64,000 bases of DNA from Motacilla alba alba (taxonomy: Eukaryota; Chordata; Aves; Passeriformes; Motacillidae): assembly GCF_015832195.1 (NCBI RefSeq), contig NC_052016.1, forward strand, positions 84,698,547 to 84,762,546, written 5' to 3'. The position numbers and the translations under genes are program-made. Below, one piece after another: positions 27,301-34,446 of this stretch (the stretch's first letter is position 1; every line of letters starts with the position of its first letter). The notes beneath the pieces were generated by a model, which was not told the origin of the DNA, made no database searches, and saw only the letters and a list, made by a program, of their open reading frames with translations.

Positions 27301-29385
27301 TGCTTATAGTGCAGATCTGTTCCAGGGCCAAATGTTGTTGGGTGGATGTAGTACTAATGAGAGAAAGGTGCCTGGTAAGCATCTTGCTCATAAAAAAGCA
27401 TGGAGGATCTTATGCAGCTGATCTTCAATTACTGGCTTTCTACCTGACCTGCTTTGGCAAAATTCAGGTTCAAGAAATTTAGGAACACTTGATATTGGAA
27501 CTGATTCACCTGTACGAGTGTGTCAGCCTGAGAGATCCGTTCTGTCTGGTAGAAAAAGTTGTTAAAATTCTGAAGGCATAAAAAGAAGGAAATTGAGCAA
27601 GTTTCAAAGTGAAAGTAGTGTAAGTGACTGCTCTAGATTCTGCCTGACAGATACAAATCCTTGCTGTTGGTACTCAAAGTCTAGAAATGCACCTTTGTAT
27701 TAGGGTTTACCTAGTGCATTTGTTCACTTACCTCAAGTCATCAAGGCTTTTGGTTTGTTTTTTTTTTAACAATACAGTGGCGCATGCAGATATAGATTAG
27801 TTGTGTACAACAATGTCTGGTTCTGGCAAGGATTGATAGAAACTTAAATGAGATAAGACCTTCAGCATTGGCTGAATGGTTTACCTTTGGACCGAGGAGA
27901 AAAACGAAATCTTAAAAGTCATGCCTTTTAAAAAATACAATTTTAACACAGCGTTACCAATCCTATTTCTTTTCACACATGGTATTTTAACTTTAGTAAA
28001 GCTGTAAGACTTTTATACTCTTACTAACTGTAAGTGTCTTATACTATGATAGGAATTTTCAAGGTTGTGGAGCTGCTAACAAGCTCCTGCTTCCCAGATT
28101 CCAGGAGACTTTTTTTTTTTTTTAATGATCTCAGTAAGTTTTTTCACTGCCAGTGTCTAACATGATCAACATGGTCATTACTGGAATTGAGTATAAACTT
28201 CTTTGCTTTGATATTGTCAGGCTGGAAATATTTCAGTGTAAAGTATCAATTTAAATATGCATCAGAAATGCTGGAAGAGTGCATTTAATTCTGCAATATT
28301 TCATCATACATTAAGAGTCTAAAATGACTAATGGTATTTAAAGCTAAACCCACAAACTTACATTTGAGAGCATTTATTTTTGAATTTTTTACTCCATTTT
28401 TATATTTTTAAACTTTTTAAATTTTGAGAAAAGGGCATTATAATAGAACTGAATGTAAAATATAACAAATATAATTTATAACTTCAAAAAAATTACTTAA
28501 ATTATACAATTATTGCAAAAGCCAATCTAAAGACCTAAAGTCAGTCACCTGGAACTTTTTTCCCTGTCATTATCCTAAAGAAAGCAGAGTGCCAATTGGT
28601 AGCAGTTTCTATTGATAAGTGAATAAATACTTTTTCCTCAATCTTGATTCATATTCAGCACTTTCTGGTGCCATTAGAACAGTCCTTACTGATGGCGACT
28701 TTAAAAGCTAATGCCTCAGCTGAGGGCTGTGGTAGCACAGTTGAAGAGTTTACGTTTACCCAGACAGATGCTGTGCAGTTCTCTCTGGGAAGTGGTTGAC
28801 CTTTCCTTTCTCTACAGAGCCATGCCCTATGTTGGCAGCAGAATTTTGCACACCCTTGTTTAGCACATCATGCTGTAATCCCAGTGCTTACCTTGAAGGT
28901 CTGAGTGTGTTACTGCTGCACCAGTGCCCAAAACACTCATGTGGAAGAAGCATGATTCAGTTTTGCCTGAACATTGGTCTTTTAGCTTCTGTGCAAAACG
29001 ATCAAATGGTTTATGCTGTGGTTGACACAGACACGAGTGTCATTTGTTCACCCGCACAGTTGTTACAGAGAGCTCCCAGGAGTTCCGAATCAATTACTCT
29101 GCTGCTGTTCAGCCTTTTGGAGCATCTCAAGTTGAACCTGTGTAGCACTGTGTACCACTGAAGATTTCAGTCTCTTTGACATGTATATTACAGGAATAAG
29201 CTGAGAGAATGTTGAGCTTTGTAAACATAGGAAAGTTTAGGATGTGCCTTGGACACTTTCAGCCTGCATATAAAGACCGCTTCTCATTTTTTTTCTAGAC
29301 ATCCGGAGGACTGTGGACAGAATGCATATCACAGCTCAATGCAGATCAACAGGCAGCCATACAGGAGCTCCTGAACTCTGCTTGA
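212..29385 (+). CDS. IPO5: IPO5 (importin-5) gene, 21 3' coding exons, partial at 5' end
   Basis: Importin-5 is a karyopherin-beta nuclear import receptor built of HEAT repeats. It carries cargo such as ribosomal proteins and histones through nuclear pores and releases it on RanGTP binding. Twenty-one exons join in one open frame: 212-316, 3488-3610, 3697-3817, 7264-7351, 10470-10576, 12914-13038, 13128-13217, 13307-13480, 13709-13927, 14374-14457, 15161-15293, 15387-15508, 16031-16127, 16601-16773, 17209-17320, 17914-17969, 21098-21220, 21797-22016, 24810-25038, 26548-26689 and 29299-29385. They sum to 2,730 nt (909 residues plus stop). That is exactly residues 189-1097 of the human protein as I recall it, so no indel is inferred. 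No premature stop or frameshift is present, so the gene looks functional. Identity was judged from memory of the human sequence. The 5' exons and promoter lie outside the window. Confidence 0.97.
317..3487 (+). other. IPO5: IPO5 intron (3.2 kb)
   Basis: The intron runs from donor GTAAGA to acceptor TTTATAG. It is AT-rich with no exon and no repeat family that I recognise. Short open frames at 1526-1717, 2390-2611, 2967-3179 (minus) and 3207-3401 (minus) have no protein-like features and are taken as chance. Confidence 0.7.
3488..3610 (+). CDS. IPO5: IPO5 exon, residues ~224-264
   Basis: These 41 whole codons start [17 protein letters not shown] and end in [10 protein letters not shown]. They encode a complete HEAT-type helix pair, with the Val-Pro-Lys-Tyr-Leu-Arg-Pro turn typical of the family at about codons 24-30. 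The acceptor is TTATAG and the donor GTAAAG. The following intron is only 86 nt. Confidence 0.96.
3697..3817 (+). CDS. IPO5: IPO5 exon, residues ~265-305 (split codon)
   Basis: The exon has 40 codons plus 1 nt. It begins [20 protein letters not shown] and contains [18 protein letters not shown]. The acceptor is TTGTAG and the donor GTAAGT. The last base (A) joins TT of the next exon to make Ile. The sequence is nearly identical to the mammalian protein, with mostly Ala/Gly, Ser/Asn and Arg/Lys differences. Confidence 0.96.
3818..7263 (+). other. IPO5: IPO5 intron (3.4 kb)
   Basis: This AT-rich intron ends in a T-rich tract and CAG at 7261-7263. I see no exon, RNA gene or clear repeat in it. 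Open frames on both strands near 5516-5835 overlap each other, which is typical of chance frames. Confidence 0.65.
7264..7351 (+). CDS. IPO5: IPO5 exon, residues ~305-334, acidic loop
   Basis: The exon is 2 nt, 28 codons and 2 nt long. It encodes [16 protein letters not shown] followed by the acidic run ending in DDDFD. In importin-beta proteins a loop of Asp and Glu inside a HEAT repeat contacts Ran and cargo; this stretch is the equivalent acidic loop by position and composition. One Glu of the human loop is Ala here (ELADDD). The donor is GTAATT, and AG at the exon end joins C of the next exon to give Ser. Confidence 0.95.
7352..10469 (+). other. IPO5: IPO5 intron (3.1 kb)
   Basis: The intron runs from donor GTAATT to acceptor GATATTTAG. 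No recognisable exon or repeat was found. Two overlapping frames on opposite strands near 8940-9168 have no family resemblance. Confidence 0.65.
10470..10576 (+). CDS. IPO5: IPO5 exon, residues ~334-370
   Basis: The exon is 1 nt, 35 codons and 1 nt long. It encodes [20 protein letters not shown], then the Leu-Pro-Met-Ile-Lys-Glu-His helix and MLQN. The segment closes the HEAT repeat that carries the acidic loop. The acceptor is TATTTAG and the donor GTAAGT. The final C joins CT of the next exon to make Pro. Confidence 0.96.
10577..12913 (+). other. IPO5: IPO5 intron (2.3 kb)
   Basis: The intron ends in a pyrimidine-rich acceptor, CACTCTTCTGTAG. It has no recognisable feature apart from short A-rich runs near 12300. 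Frames at 12697-12978 (minus) and 12820-13110 (plus) run across the next exon's boundary and are shadows. Confidence 0.65.
12914..13038 (+). CDS. IPO5: IPO5 exon, residues ~370-411
   Basis: The exon is 2 nt plus 41 codons. It encodes [20 protein letters not shown], a canonical HEAT B-helix motif, then [14 protein letters not shown]. The acceptor is TCTGTAG and the donor GTGAGT. The following intron is very short (89 nt). Confidence 0.97.
13128..13217 (+). CDS. IPO5: IPO5 exon, residues ~412-441, GC donor
   Basis: These 30 whole codons, [20 protein letters not shown] to FHEK, carry the [12 protein letters not shown] helix shared by importin-5 and related karyopherins. The acceptor is TTTTCAG. 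The exon must end after AAG at 13217 to keep the frame with the next exon, which makes the donor GCAAGT. This is a GC-AG intron, with the strong AAG/GCAAGT context such introns usually show. Confidence 0.95.
13307..13480 (+). CDS. IPO5: IPO5 exon, residues ~442-499
   Basis: These 58 whole codons begin [20 protein letters not shown] and include [20 protein letters not shown] and [10 protein letters not shown]. They make one and a half HEAT repeats. The acceptor is TTTTTCAG and the donor GTATAA, which is weaker than most in this gene. The sequence is almost invariant against mammals. Confidence 0.97.
13709..13927 (+). CDS. IPO5: IPO5 exon, residues ~500-572
   Basis: These 73 whole codons begin [20 protein letters not shown] and end [12 protein letters not shown]. 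They include the [12 protein letters not shown] helix. The exon opens with TTG (Leu), an internal codon and not a start. The acceptor is TTTCCAAG and the donor GTAAGC. It lies in the central arch of the HEAT superhelix. Confidence 0.97.
14374..14457 (+). CDS. IPO5: IPO5 exon, residues ~573-600
   Basis: These 28 whole codons, [19 protein letters not shown] followed by SDLEDDDPQ, end in a second acidic patch. The acceptor is TATCTAG and the donor GTATGT. The exon is a multiple of three, so skipping would keep the frame; nothing in the sequence shows that this happens. Confidence 0.95.
14458..15160 (+). other. IPO5: IPO5 intron (0.7 kb)
   Basis: This intron has a GTATGT donor and an acceptor with a clean pyrimidine tract (TTCTGCCTTCTCTCTTCTAG). 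Nothing else is recognisable in it. Confidence 0.7.
15161..15293 (+). CDS. IPO5: IPO5 exon, residues ~601-645
   Basis: The exon has 44 codons plus 1 nt. It begins [20 protein letters not shown] and includes [20 protein letters not shown]. The last A joins CA of the next exon to give Thr. The donor is GTAGGT and the following intron is 93 nt. A 119-codon minus-strand frame overlaps this exon and the next and is a shadow. Confidence 0.96.
15387..15508 (+). CDS. IPO5: IPO5 exon, residues ~645-685
   Basis: The exon is 2 nt plus 40 codons. It encodes [20 protein letters not shown] and then [15 protein letters not shown]. The Ser-Asp-Asp-Asp-Gly-Trp segment is a conserved acidic linker of importin-5. 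The acceptor is TATAACAG and the donor GTGAGT. Confidence 0.96.
15509..16030 (+). other. IPO5: IPO5 intron (0.5 kb)
   Basis: This ordinary GT-AG intron has a T-rich acceptor (CTCTATTTTTCAG). No repeat or RNA gene is visible. Confidence 0.7.
16031..16127 (+). CDS. IPO5: IPO5 exon, residues ~686-718, before AT-AC intron
   Basis: The exon has 32 codons plus 1 nt. It encodes [20 protein letters not shown], then [12 protein letters not shown]. The acceptor is TTTTTCAG. No GT lies at the boundary the frame requires. The intron instead starts ATATCCTAT, close to the U12-type donor consensus ATATCCTTT. The final G joins GT at 16601 to code Gly, as in the mammalian protein. Confidence 0.95.
16128..16600 (+). 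other. IPO5: Probable U12-type AT-AC intron of IPO5
   Basis: The 473-nt intron begins ATATCCTAT and ends GACAC. A perfect match to the minor-spliceosome branch-site consensus, TTCCTTAAT (consensus TTCCTTRAY), lies at 16584-16592, about 9-10 nt before the end. The usual U2 polypyrimidine tract is absent. Only these boundaries (G|AT...AC|GT) keep the frame and give Asp-Gly-Val-Arg-Val across the junction. Donor, branch site, terminal AC and frame all agree, so removal by the minor (U11/U12) spliceosome is inferred. Confidence 0.92.
16601..16773 (+). CDS. IPO5: IPO5 exon, residues ~718-775
   Basis: The exon is 2 nt plus 57 codons. It begins [20 protein letters not shown] and includes [20 protein letters not shown] and IMHSFAK. 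It follows the AT-AC intron. A nearby ATG at 16594 lies within the intron and is not a start. The donor is GTAACA. Confidence 0.96.
16774..17208 (+). other. IPO5: IPO5 intron (0.4 kb)
   Basis: This is a GT-AG intron ending TTGTTTCACAAG. It is AT-rich with nothing recognisable inside. Confidence 0.7.
17209..17320 (+). CDS. IPO5: IPO5 exon, residues ~776-813
   Basis: The exon has 37 codons plus 1 nt. It encodes [20 protein letters not shown] and then a charged helix, [17 protein letters not shown]. The donor after CAGG is GTAAGT. The last G joins TG of the next exon to form Val. Confidence 0.96.
17321..17913 (+). other. IPO5: IPO5 intron (0.6 kb)
   Basis: This is a GT-AG intron with a T-rich acceptor tract at about 17891-17913. 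No repeat or RNA gene was recognised. Confidence 0.7.
17914..17969 (+). CDS. IPO5: IPO5 short exon, residues ~813-831
   Basis: This is the shortest exon in the window: 2 nt plus 18 codons, [18 protein letters not shown]. It encodes a strongly acidic linker between HEAT repeats. The acceptor is TTAATTTAG and the donor GTAAGT. The sequence is identical to the mammalian linker as I remember it. Confidence 0.95.
18284..18680 (-). mobile_element. CR1 LINE 3' end, truncated copy
   Basis: The plus strand reads as the reverse complement of a chicken-repeat-1 3' untranslated region. It shows, in order, AGTTGGAAGGGATCC, GGAGCCTGTTCCAGTGCCC, CTAATATCCAACCTAAACC, TTTTGGTCCTGTCACTGGTC and GTTGTAGACTGCAATGAGGT. 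CR1 is the dominant non-LTR retrotransposon of birds and its copies are usually 5'-truncated like this one. The right edge is uncertain because similarity fades after about 18,650. The copy carries no coding capacity. Confidence 0.9.
20476..20935 (+). mobile_element. CR1 LINE, internally deleted, with reverse transcriptase relic
   Basis: From 20,476 to about 20,760 the sequence resembles the reverse transcriptase part of CR1 ORF2: ATGCCTGATTAATTTAGTGG, TGATGGAGTGAC, GACTTCTGTAAGGCCTTTAA and CCCCACACAACATCCTTGTC, then GATGTCCCTCAAGAT at the place of the usual Gly-Val-Pro-Gln motif. It then jumps directly to the 3' untranslated region (CTGGAACATGTTGCCTAGAG, CCCTGCCCATGGCAGGGG, GGCACCTTCCAACCC) and the 3' tail (ATTCTATCATTCTG). 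The rest of ORF2 is missing. Stops and substitutions make it a dead copy. Confidence 0.85.
21098..21220 (+). CDS. IPO5: IPO5 exon, residues ~832-872
   Basis: These 41 whole codons are [20 protein letters not shown], then [21 protein letters not shown]. They form a C-terminal HEAT repeat. The acceptor is TCCTTTCAG and the donor GTAAGT. Third-position G+C is about 41% (17 of 41), in clear contrast to the next exon. Confidence 0.96.
21221..21796 (+). other. IPO5: IPO5 intron (0.6 kb)
   Basis: This is a GT-AG intron ending TTTGTGCCGCAG. It contains no recognisable element. Base composition is ordinary until the last 20 or so bases. Confidence 0.7.
21797..22016 (+). CDS. IPO5: IPO5 exon, residues ~873-946, unusually GC-rich
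   Basis: The exon has 73 codons plus 1 nt. It encodes [32 protein letters not shown] and [20 protein letters not shown]. This is one of the best-known importin-5 segments, so identity is sure. About 59 of 73 third positions are G or C (81%), against about 40% in the exons on either side. From memory of the human protein it also holds about ten substitutions, more than any neighbouring exon. The donor is GTACGG. The frame joins AG of the next exon to code Glu. Confidence 0.95.
22017..24809 (+). other. IPO5: IPO5 intron (2.8 kb)
   Basis: This AT-rich intron has an unusually T-poor acceptor (AACAATTAG). The first 60 bases keep the G+C richness of the preceding exon, then composition falls back. 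No exon or repeat was recognised. Confidence 0.65.
24810..25038 (+). CDS. IPO5: IPO5 exon, residues ~946-1022
   Basis: The exon is 2 nt, 75 codons and 2 nt long. It starts [20 protein letters not shown], includes [20 protein letters not shown], and ends [10 protein letters not shown]. The [19 protein letters not shown] segment is highly characteristic of importin-5. The donor is GTAAGG, and terminal AG joins C of the next exon to make Ser. Confidence 0.97.
25039..26547 (+). other. IPO5: IPO5 intron (1.5 kb)
   Basis: The intron holds a 16-nt perfect tandem duplication at 26,227-26,258 (listed separately) and no recognised transposon. A 103-codon frame at 25,914-26,225 lacks any family resemblance. 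Confidence 0.65.
26227..26258. repeat. Two-copy 16-nt direct tandem repeat
   Basis: The unit CAGGGTATTTCTGTCA occurs twice back to back with no mismatch. It is intronic and probably a local slippage duplication. Confidence 0.9.
26548..26689 (+). CDS. IPO5: IPO5 exon, residues ~1022-1069
   Basis: The exon is 1 nt plus 47 codons. It encodes [20 protein letters not shown], then [20 protein letters not shown] and VVRQVQ, the penultimate helices of the protein. The acceptor is TTGTAACAG and the donor GTAAAG. Differences from human (Thr/Ser, Lys/Arg, Phe-Ser/Leu-Gly, Glu/Asp, Met/Ile, Ala/Thr) are mostly conservative. Confidence 0.96.
26690..29298 (+). other. IPO5: Last IPO5 intron (2.6 kb)
   Basis: The intron runs from GTAAAG to an acceptor with a strong T tract (CATTTTTTTTCTAG). 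It contains T-rich runs near 27,757 and 28,111 and a very AT-rich block at about 28,320-28,520. A 121-codon frame at 28,796-29,161 lies in it and is judged to be chance. Confidence 0.7.
29299..29385 (+). CDS. IPO5: IPO5 terminal exon, residues ~1070-1097 and stop
   Basis: These 28 codons and a TGA stop encode [20 protein letters not shown] and then IQELLNSA. The last eight residues match the human C terminus as I recall it. The acceptor is TTTTTTCTAG. Confidence 0.97.
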   Translation, partial: TSGGLWTECISQLNADQQAAIQELLNSA

Positions 29386-29422
29386 AGGGCCTTAATTATC
29401 ATCTGCAAGAAAACTAACTCCA

Positions 29423-29428
29423 AATAAA
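29423..29428 (+). terminator. IPO5: Proximal poly(A) signal AATAAA of IPO5
   Basis: This AATAAA lies 38 nt after the stop codon and is followed by a T-rich tract (TTTCTTTTGTTTCTTTTCTG) that could serve as a downstream element. Use would give an extremely short 3' UTR. Confidence 0.5.
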
Positions 29429-29990
29429 CGTTTACCCTATTGTTTAGGTTTCTTTTGTTTCTTTTCTGAGTAAAACCAGAACTGTAGTGCGTGTAGGCCA
29501 TTCTTCTGCAACCTCCAGGCAGTGGCAGCAGGAAGAAGCATTCTTTCAGAAGGGTGTTTAAATCGGTTTCTATCCCACAACATGAAAGAAGTTTCCTGTA
29601 AACCCTACAATAGCACTGAAGAGTATTTTTCTAACGGTATCAGCCATCCATACGATGGTGAAAGGGAAACAAGTTGAATTTTCTCTTTAGACATAAGACC
29701 TTCAGCAGTAGATGTACGTTATAACAGATAAACGTTTCTCTACATCTAGTGTTAATTGTATGAATTGGAGTGTGAGTCTTTGTAGGGTAGAAAGTGTCCT
29801 TCTGCCCAACAAGATAGTAGAGCAAAAGATGAAAAACTGAAGACAAACATCGAGCATGAAGACCTCATTGATCGCACTTTCGATTCCCAAAACCAACTTG
29901 TACAGTGACTCAATGAGGAAAGCTGTTCAGCTTCCAGCCCTTGAATGTGAAGTCTCTTTGGCATGTCTGACAGTATCTCATTCACTCCTC

Positions 29991-29996
29991 AATAAA
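29991..29996 (+). terminator. IPO5: Distal poly(A) signal AATAAA of IPO5
   Basis: AATAAA is followed about 35-45 nt later by a G/T-rich stretch (GATGTGTGGTTCTTTT). This is the classical layout of a cleavage and polyadenylation site. It is the better-formed of the two signals close to the stop. Confidence 0.6.
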
Positions 29997-30012
29997 TGAC
30001 ATTGAAACACAA

Positions 30013-33000
30013 GAAGCTTGTGTAGAAGTTCAGTGATGTGTGGTTCTTTTAATTTTCTCTTGTGAAAAGACAAAAATAACAAACTATACAAGTCACAATT
30101 TTATATATGAAACTTTGTATATTGTTGCCTATTACAGATTTTATGCTTTTTTGTTTCTCAACTTTTTAACAAATTTTTCACCTGAGTGTGTAGAATGGAA
30201 ACTTAATGGCATTCCTTGTGTGACAGTAAATATACATATCTTGACTTTAAAATGTTTTTCATGTTCAGATGCAGTTGCATTTCTTAACTTATAAAATGTA
30301 GTGTTGTACCAGCTGCAAATGTGCAATGTGATCTGGTAGGCAGCAAACCTGTTGTAGTAGCCTGTGTTTCATTTAAAGCAATCATGCAGTCGACAGCCTG
30401 ACCTGAAAGAATCAAAAAAAACTTCTCAGGTCTTTTCTGGTACTTCGAGAGCAATACATCATCTACCAGCAAACATAGGCATAGAGTATCTGATTTCTAA
30501 CAAAGGTGAGTGAGGTTTTCCCACTCTGTTACTTCAAAGGTGTTAGTATATGTATTGATCTTTGAAAACTTAAGTTCTTACTGAAGTGTTCTTCAAGTAG
30601 ATCTCAATTGTCTCTTGAAACAGATCTTTTCGCAAAGGGAGTGTAAGTATTCTTCCTTTATAATAAGGTAGAACTTTACATGTAATAAATGCCTCTCATA
30701 CAAAGTTTTGCCTTTGAAAGTGTTTCAGAAAAGAAGATAAAAATGAGGTGTACCAAAACCAGCCCAGAACCATTATACCCAAAGGTTTGTGAGACAAACT
30801 GCCTTAACTATAGAACTTGACGTTTGTCAAGTTTGACAAATGTCGTTTGTTTAGAGGCAGCTGAAATAGTGCAACAAAGTGCTGTTCCAGTTCTCATTTT
30901 GTTCAGTATTGGTAATCTCTTATTTACAAAAATTCAAGCATTCATGCATCTGGAAGATGAATACTAAGGATTGGATACCAGTTCAGTGAGAGAACTAGTA
31001 AGCCATGTCAGTTATCTCAAGTGCTGGTCCTAACAATACCAATTTTGCTATACTCTATCCATCATCTTTCTTCTTTGTGGGGTTTGTTATTTTAGGTATT
31101 TGTTATTTCAATTTGCCCTCAGTCTAAAACATGTAAATTTTGCCCTGCAGTAAACTTTTTGTACTTTTTCTCAGATCTTAAAGCTTAGATTTTTTTTTTC
31201 CCCTTTCTTTGGATGTGTGGTGAGAATCATAGCACATTTGGCATTTCCCAGAAACAGTGTCAGCTTTGGCTCTCTGTAACATAAGCAGCATTTGAATTGC
31301 TCTCCTAATGGACCAGCTGTAATCCTCTTGCCTTCCTTTTAGTCAAAGTAACTGAGAACAAATAGAACCAGGAGATGGGGTTGCTCTGTGTGCTAGAGCC
31401 AGCACAGAGCGTCTTTGTGCAGTTGCTTTTACGCTGTTAATCATTTGATCAAAGCAAAGGGCACCGAGTGAATCCCTGTCAGCCTGACAGGTAGGTTGGT
31501 TCCAGGTCCTACCTGGAGATCTCACCTGTCCCCACTGAAGTTGTCAGGGTTAATCCAAAAGCTTCTGTGGCATTTTCTCAATTTGCACAAGCTTTAAAAA
31601 CTATGCTCCCTTTTCACCTATTAAAAAGCTGTCTGGATCGCTTATATTGGCTTTTCTGGTTCCTTAATACAGAATTTTTAAGCAGTCAACTGTTCCTGTT
31701 CTTCACTGCATTTAAGTACTGTTGCCCAAAGAAAGTACAGTAGTAGAACAGTAGCTTTAGCTGCAGCTATCTATTTTAAAAATAAAGTGGCATCTTTATG
31801 AAGGAGCCAAAGTAATCTTAAACTGGGGTACTGATATGGGAAAGGTAGTGTTGATTGAACCATTTTTCCTGGGTATAACTCCAATCTTGCTTTAACAAAC
31901 TGCTCAGCTATTGCGTGGGTTAAGAGATGTACCTAGTGTGGCGTGAAGAGCACTGCAAACAATAGCAGTGTTTAGCGCTGCCTGAACAGAGGTGCCAAAT
32001 CCACCCTAGACATCCACACAAAAGTGCTCAAAGTTGCACTTAGTAACAAAAGCACAACTAGAGAACACCATGCAGGTGTTCCAGGACTGGAACCTTCCAT
32101 TAGCCTGCTTAATAAGCATATGAAAGTAACTAGTGTGCATGAGCACTGCTTTCAAAAGTAGCTCATCTCCCTGAAGTGTTGGGTGAGTTTCCATTTAAAT
32201 TCTCACTCGTTCTTACTGTTCTAAAGGTGAAGCTACTTGATTTGTGTTTGCAGCTCTAGGTTGGTCGTGACAGATAATAACGCAGAAGAATGTCAAGTCT
32301 CCTTTGCCTGGCTTTGTCTACAAGATCCCCCAGATCTGTGCCAAATCTATGTAAGAAAGTGACTTGTAGCCTTCGTGCTTACAACATGGGGTTTGTGTAC
32401 TGCTGAGGTATTCTGTCATTGCTTTTTTCCCTGCAGAGATTTCAAGGTGTTGCTGAGTGCAAGGGCTGGTATTCCCCAGCATAGAACAGTTGCTGTTATG
32501 CCAAATGTTGTCTGTTCTCTACACATCTAGATCTGTCAGTCTCATGTATGAAGTACATGCATGAGAGTAAGACGTGTTGCACAGTTGGAATTTTTGATGA
32601 AATAAAGAATTAAGGAAGGTGAATTTCCTATTGACTCTGTGTATGCTTGTCTGTATTGGCTATGTAGCTGCCTCAGGCTCTTGAACTGGAGCTTTGTTTT
32701 TGCCTTAGTGGTATCTGTAGGGGTGCACACATACACTGAGTCTTCAGAATACAATGAGGGTGCTATTAAAAGTAATACAAAAGTCAAGTACTTGCCACCA
32801 TGTGATTTCACAGCTTTGAAGTATTTTGTTGGGCCTCTTTGTGGAGGAGCCTTATCCTTTGCTGTTCAATCATTTGGTTTGCTTTTCCTTTGCTAACTTA
32901 GAAAATGCTGCTTCCTTATATGAGACTTGATGGTACCTCTAAACTCTAAGAAATGCATTTGTTGTCTTCCAAGAAGCAATAAACAGGATCTAAGTGTCTG

Positions 33001-33530
33001 TCCAGTACAGGTCCTTTCCCGTATTGGTTATCAGGAAGATGTTTGTGTTGCTTCAAGAAAGAACATCTCTCAGGACAGCTTAACCTCTGTTGAGACTTGG
33101 AGGTATGGGCTCAATATTGAATAAAAGTCATGGGATTTGTTCAGGAAAAGGCTTCTACAGCATCTTCTCTGAAGCAAAAGAGAAGTGAGGCATGGAGGCG
33201 TACTCAGAACATGAAAGCTGTGTTTCCTGTCTTTGAATACTAAATTAGCTGACCTCAGCCACAGTACAGTTACTCCAGTCGAAATCTGGGTTTGTCTCTT
33301 GAGTTTTCAACTACTTTTGTTTATCAGAGTATTTGCTTTTCAAGGGTAATATCTTGTTCCTCACAGCCCATGAGACCTAAATGTTTGGTCTTTACATTTG
33401 TCACAAGTTCACAGATCTTGCTCACTGAATTAAATCTTATCTTTTTAATTACCTGGTAGAGAAGCCAGATCACCTCTCAGCTCTTCTGAGACTATTTAGG
33501 AAATCAGCATGGGAGTGGCAGCCTGAGATA
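30013..33530. other. Intergenic, IPO5 downstream flank
   Basis: The only structure seen is an inverted repeat at 30,819-30,844, a further AATAAA at 30,684 and T-rich runs. Open frames on both strands are short, overlapping and unlike known families. No gene is supported. Confidence 0.6.
30819..30844. repeat. Short inverted repeat (hairpin-capable)
   Basis: GACGTTTGTCAA and TTGACAAATGTC are separated by 2 nt. The 12-nt arms pair at 11 positions, with the one exception a possible G-T wobble. The repeat lies about 1.4 kb after the IPO5 stop. It could be a binding-site palindrome, an RNA hairpin in a long 3' UTR, or chance. Confidence 0.7.
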
Positions 33531-33534
33531 TCTC

Positions 33535-33928
33535 CTCCTGATGAGCAAACAAATGATGCTCAATGCAATTGCTCACCACCCGCTGAGCGATTCCAGACCC
33601 ACCTTCCTAAACCCAGACCAGCCACCCTTCCAGATAACCCCCCCAGTTTATACACTGGGCATGGCATTCTGTGGTGCGGAATATCCCTTTGGTTAGTTTG
33701 GGTCACCTGTCCCAGATACAGTCCCTTCCAGTTTCTTTTGTGTACCTCCTCATTGGCAGAGCATGCGACAAAGAGGGGGAAAAAAGTCCTTGACTTAGGA
33801 TAAACACAACCGGGCAAAAACCAAAACATCAGTGTGTTATCATCAACACTCGCATTCCAAATCCAAAACACAGCACTGTAACAGCTACTGGGAAGAAATG
33901 TATGCTACTCTGGCTGAAACCAGGGCAT
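33535..33928 (+). mobile_element. Solo LTR-like element of an endogenous retrovirus
   Basis: The sequence resembles an LTR that recurs in many bird genomes. Recognisable parts are GAGCGATTCCAGACCCACC, the CCCCCCAGTTTATACACTGG and GGGCATGGCATTCTGTGGTG stretch, GGAATATCCCTTTGGTTAGT and, near the right end, AATCCAAAACACAGCACTGT. No gag, pol or env frame and no second LTR lie nearby, so it is a solitary remnant without coding capacity. Orientation is inferred from the usual left-to-right order of these parts. Both edges are approximate and no target-site duplication was identified. Confidence 0.65.
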
Positions 33929-34319
33929 CCTGCAAGGCTGGAGTTAGTGTGAAATTCATTTCTTCGGTTAGGAGATAAGGAATTGCAGTTTCTGCTGTGG
34001 GGAGACCATTTCAACAACCTCTACAACAGATAATTTCCCATCATTCCGGTTCAGGCCAGTGATAAACTTTCTGCACGTTTTCAGGAAGGAAAGGTAGGAC
34101 CTAGGAGGTACAAGTCAGTTTTGACTTTGATTTTGCTGTATCACTCCAAAGGCTGTCCATGACTTCAGTTCAGGTGTAGGGAATTTTTGTGGCTGCTAAA
34201 CCATGAAATCAGAATGTCTTTTGAGTTTAGTATTGTTACTGCTCTAGCCTTAAGAATAACTTGTGCTGATGTAACACTAGATGCAGATAGGTATGTGTAG
34301 TAGAATTTCACCTACTTAA

Positions 34320-34437
34320 GGAGGTTTTGTTGGTTTTGTTCAGGGTTTGTTTTGGGGGTTTTTTGTTTGTTTGTTTTGTGTGTGTGGTTTTTATTTGTTT
34401 GTTTTGTTGTTTCGGTTTTTGGGGGGTTTTTGTATGT
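34320..34437 (+). repeat. T/G-rich low-complexity tract
   Basis: This stretch is almost purely T and G, with runs of TTTG, TTTTGG, five or six Gs and a TGTGTG block. It lies immediately before the acceptor-like site of the candidate exon at 34,447, so it may serve as a polypyrimidine-like tract or be plain low complexity. Confidence 0.85.
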
Positions 34438-34446
34438 TCTTGCCAG

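Larger units (their letters stand above)
29386..30012 (+). other. IPO5: IPO5 3' untranslated region (minimum extent)
   Basis: The region runs from the stop to just after the second canonical poly(A) signal. A longer UTR is possible, because a third AATAAA lies at 30,684-30,689. The end is an estimate of the cleavage site and not a measured one. Confidence 0.6.

Noticed and set aside
28796..29161. 121-codon plus-strand frame in the last IPO5 intron
   Set aside because: It lies between two verified IPO5 exons and has no family resemblance or splice logic. The IPO5 frame is complete without it.
34347..34446. N-terminal part of the frame that continues into the 34.4 kb candidate exon
   Set aside because: It is translated T/G low-complexity DNA (Phe, Cys, Val, Leu runs). 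If the candidate is real it starts at the acceptor at 34,446, and not at this ATG.
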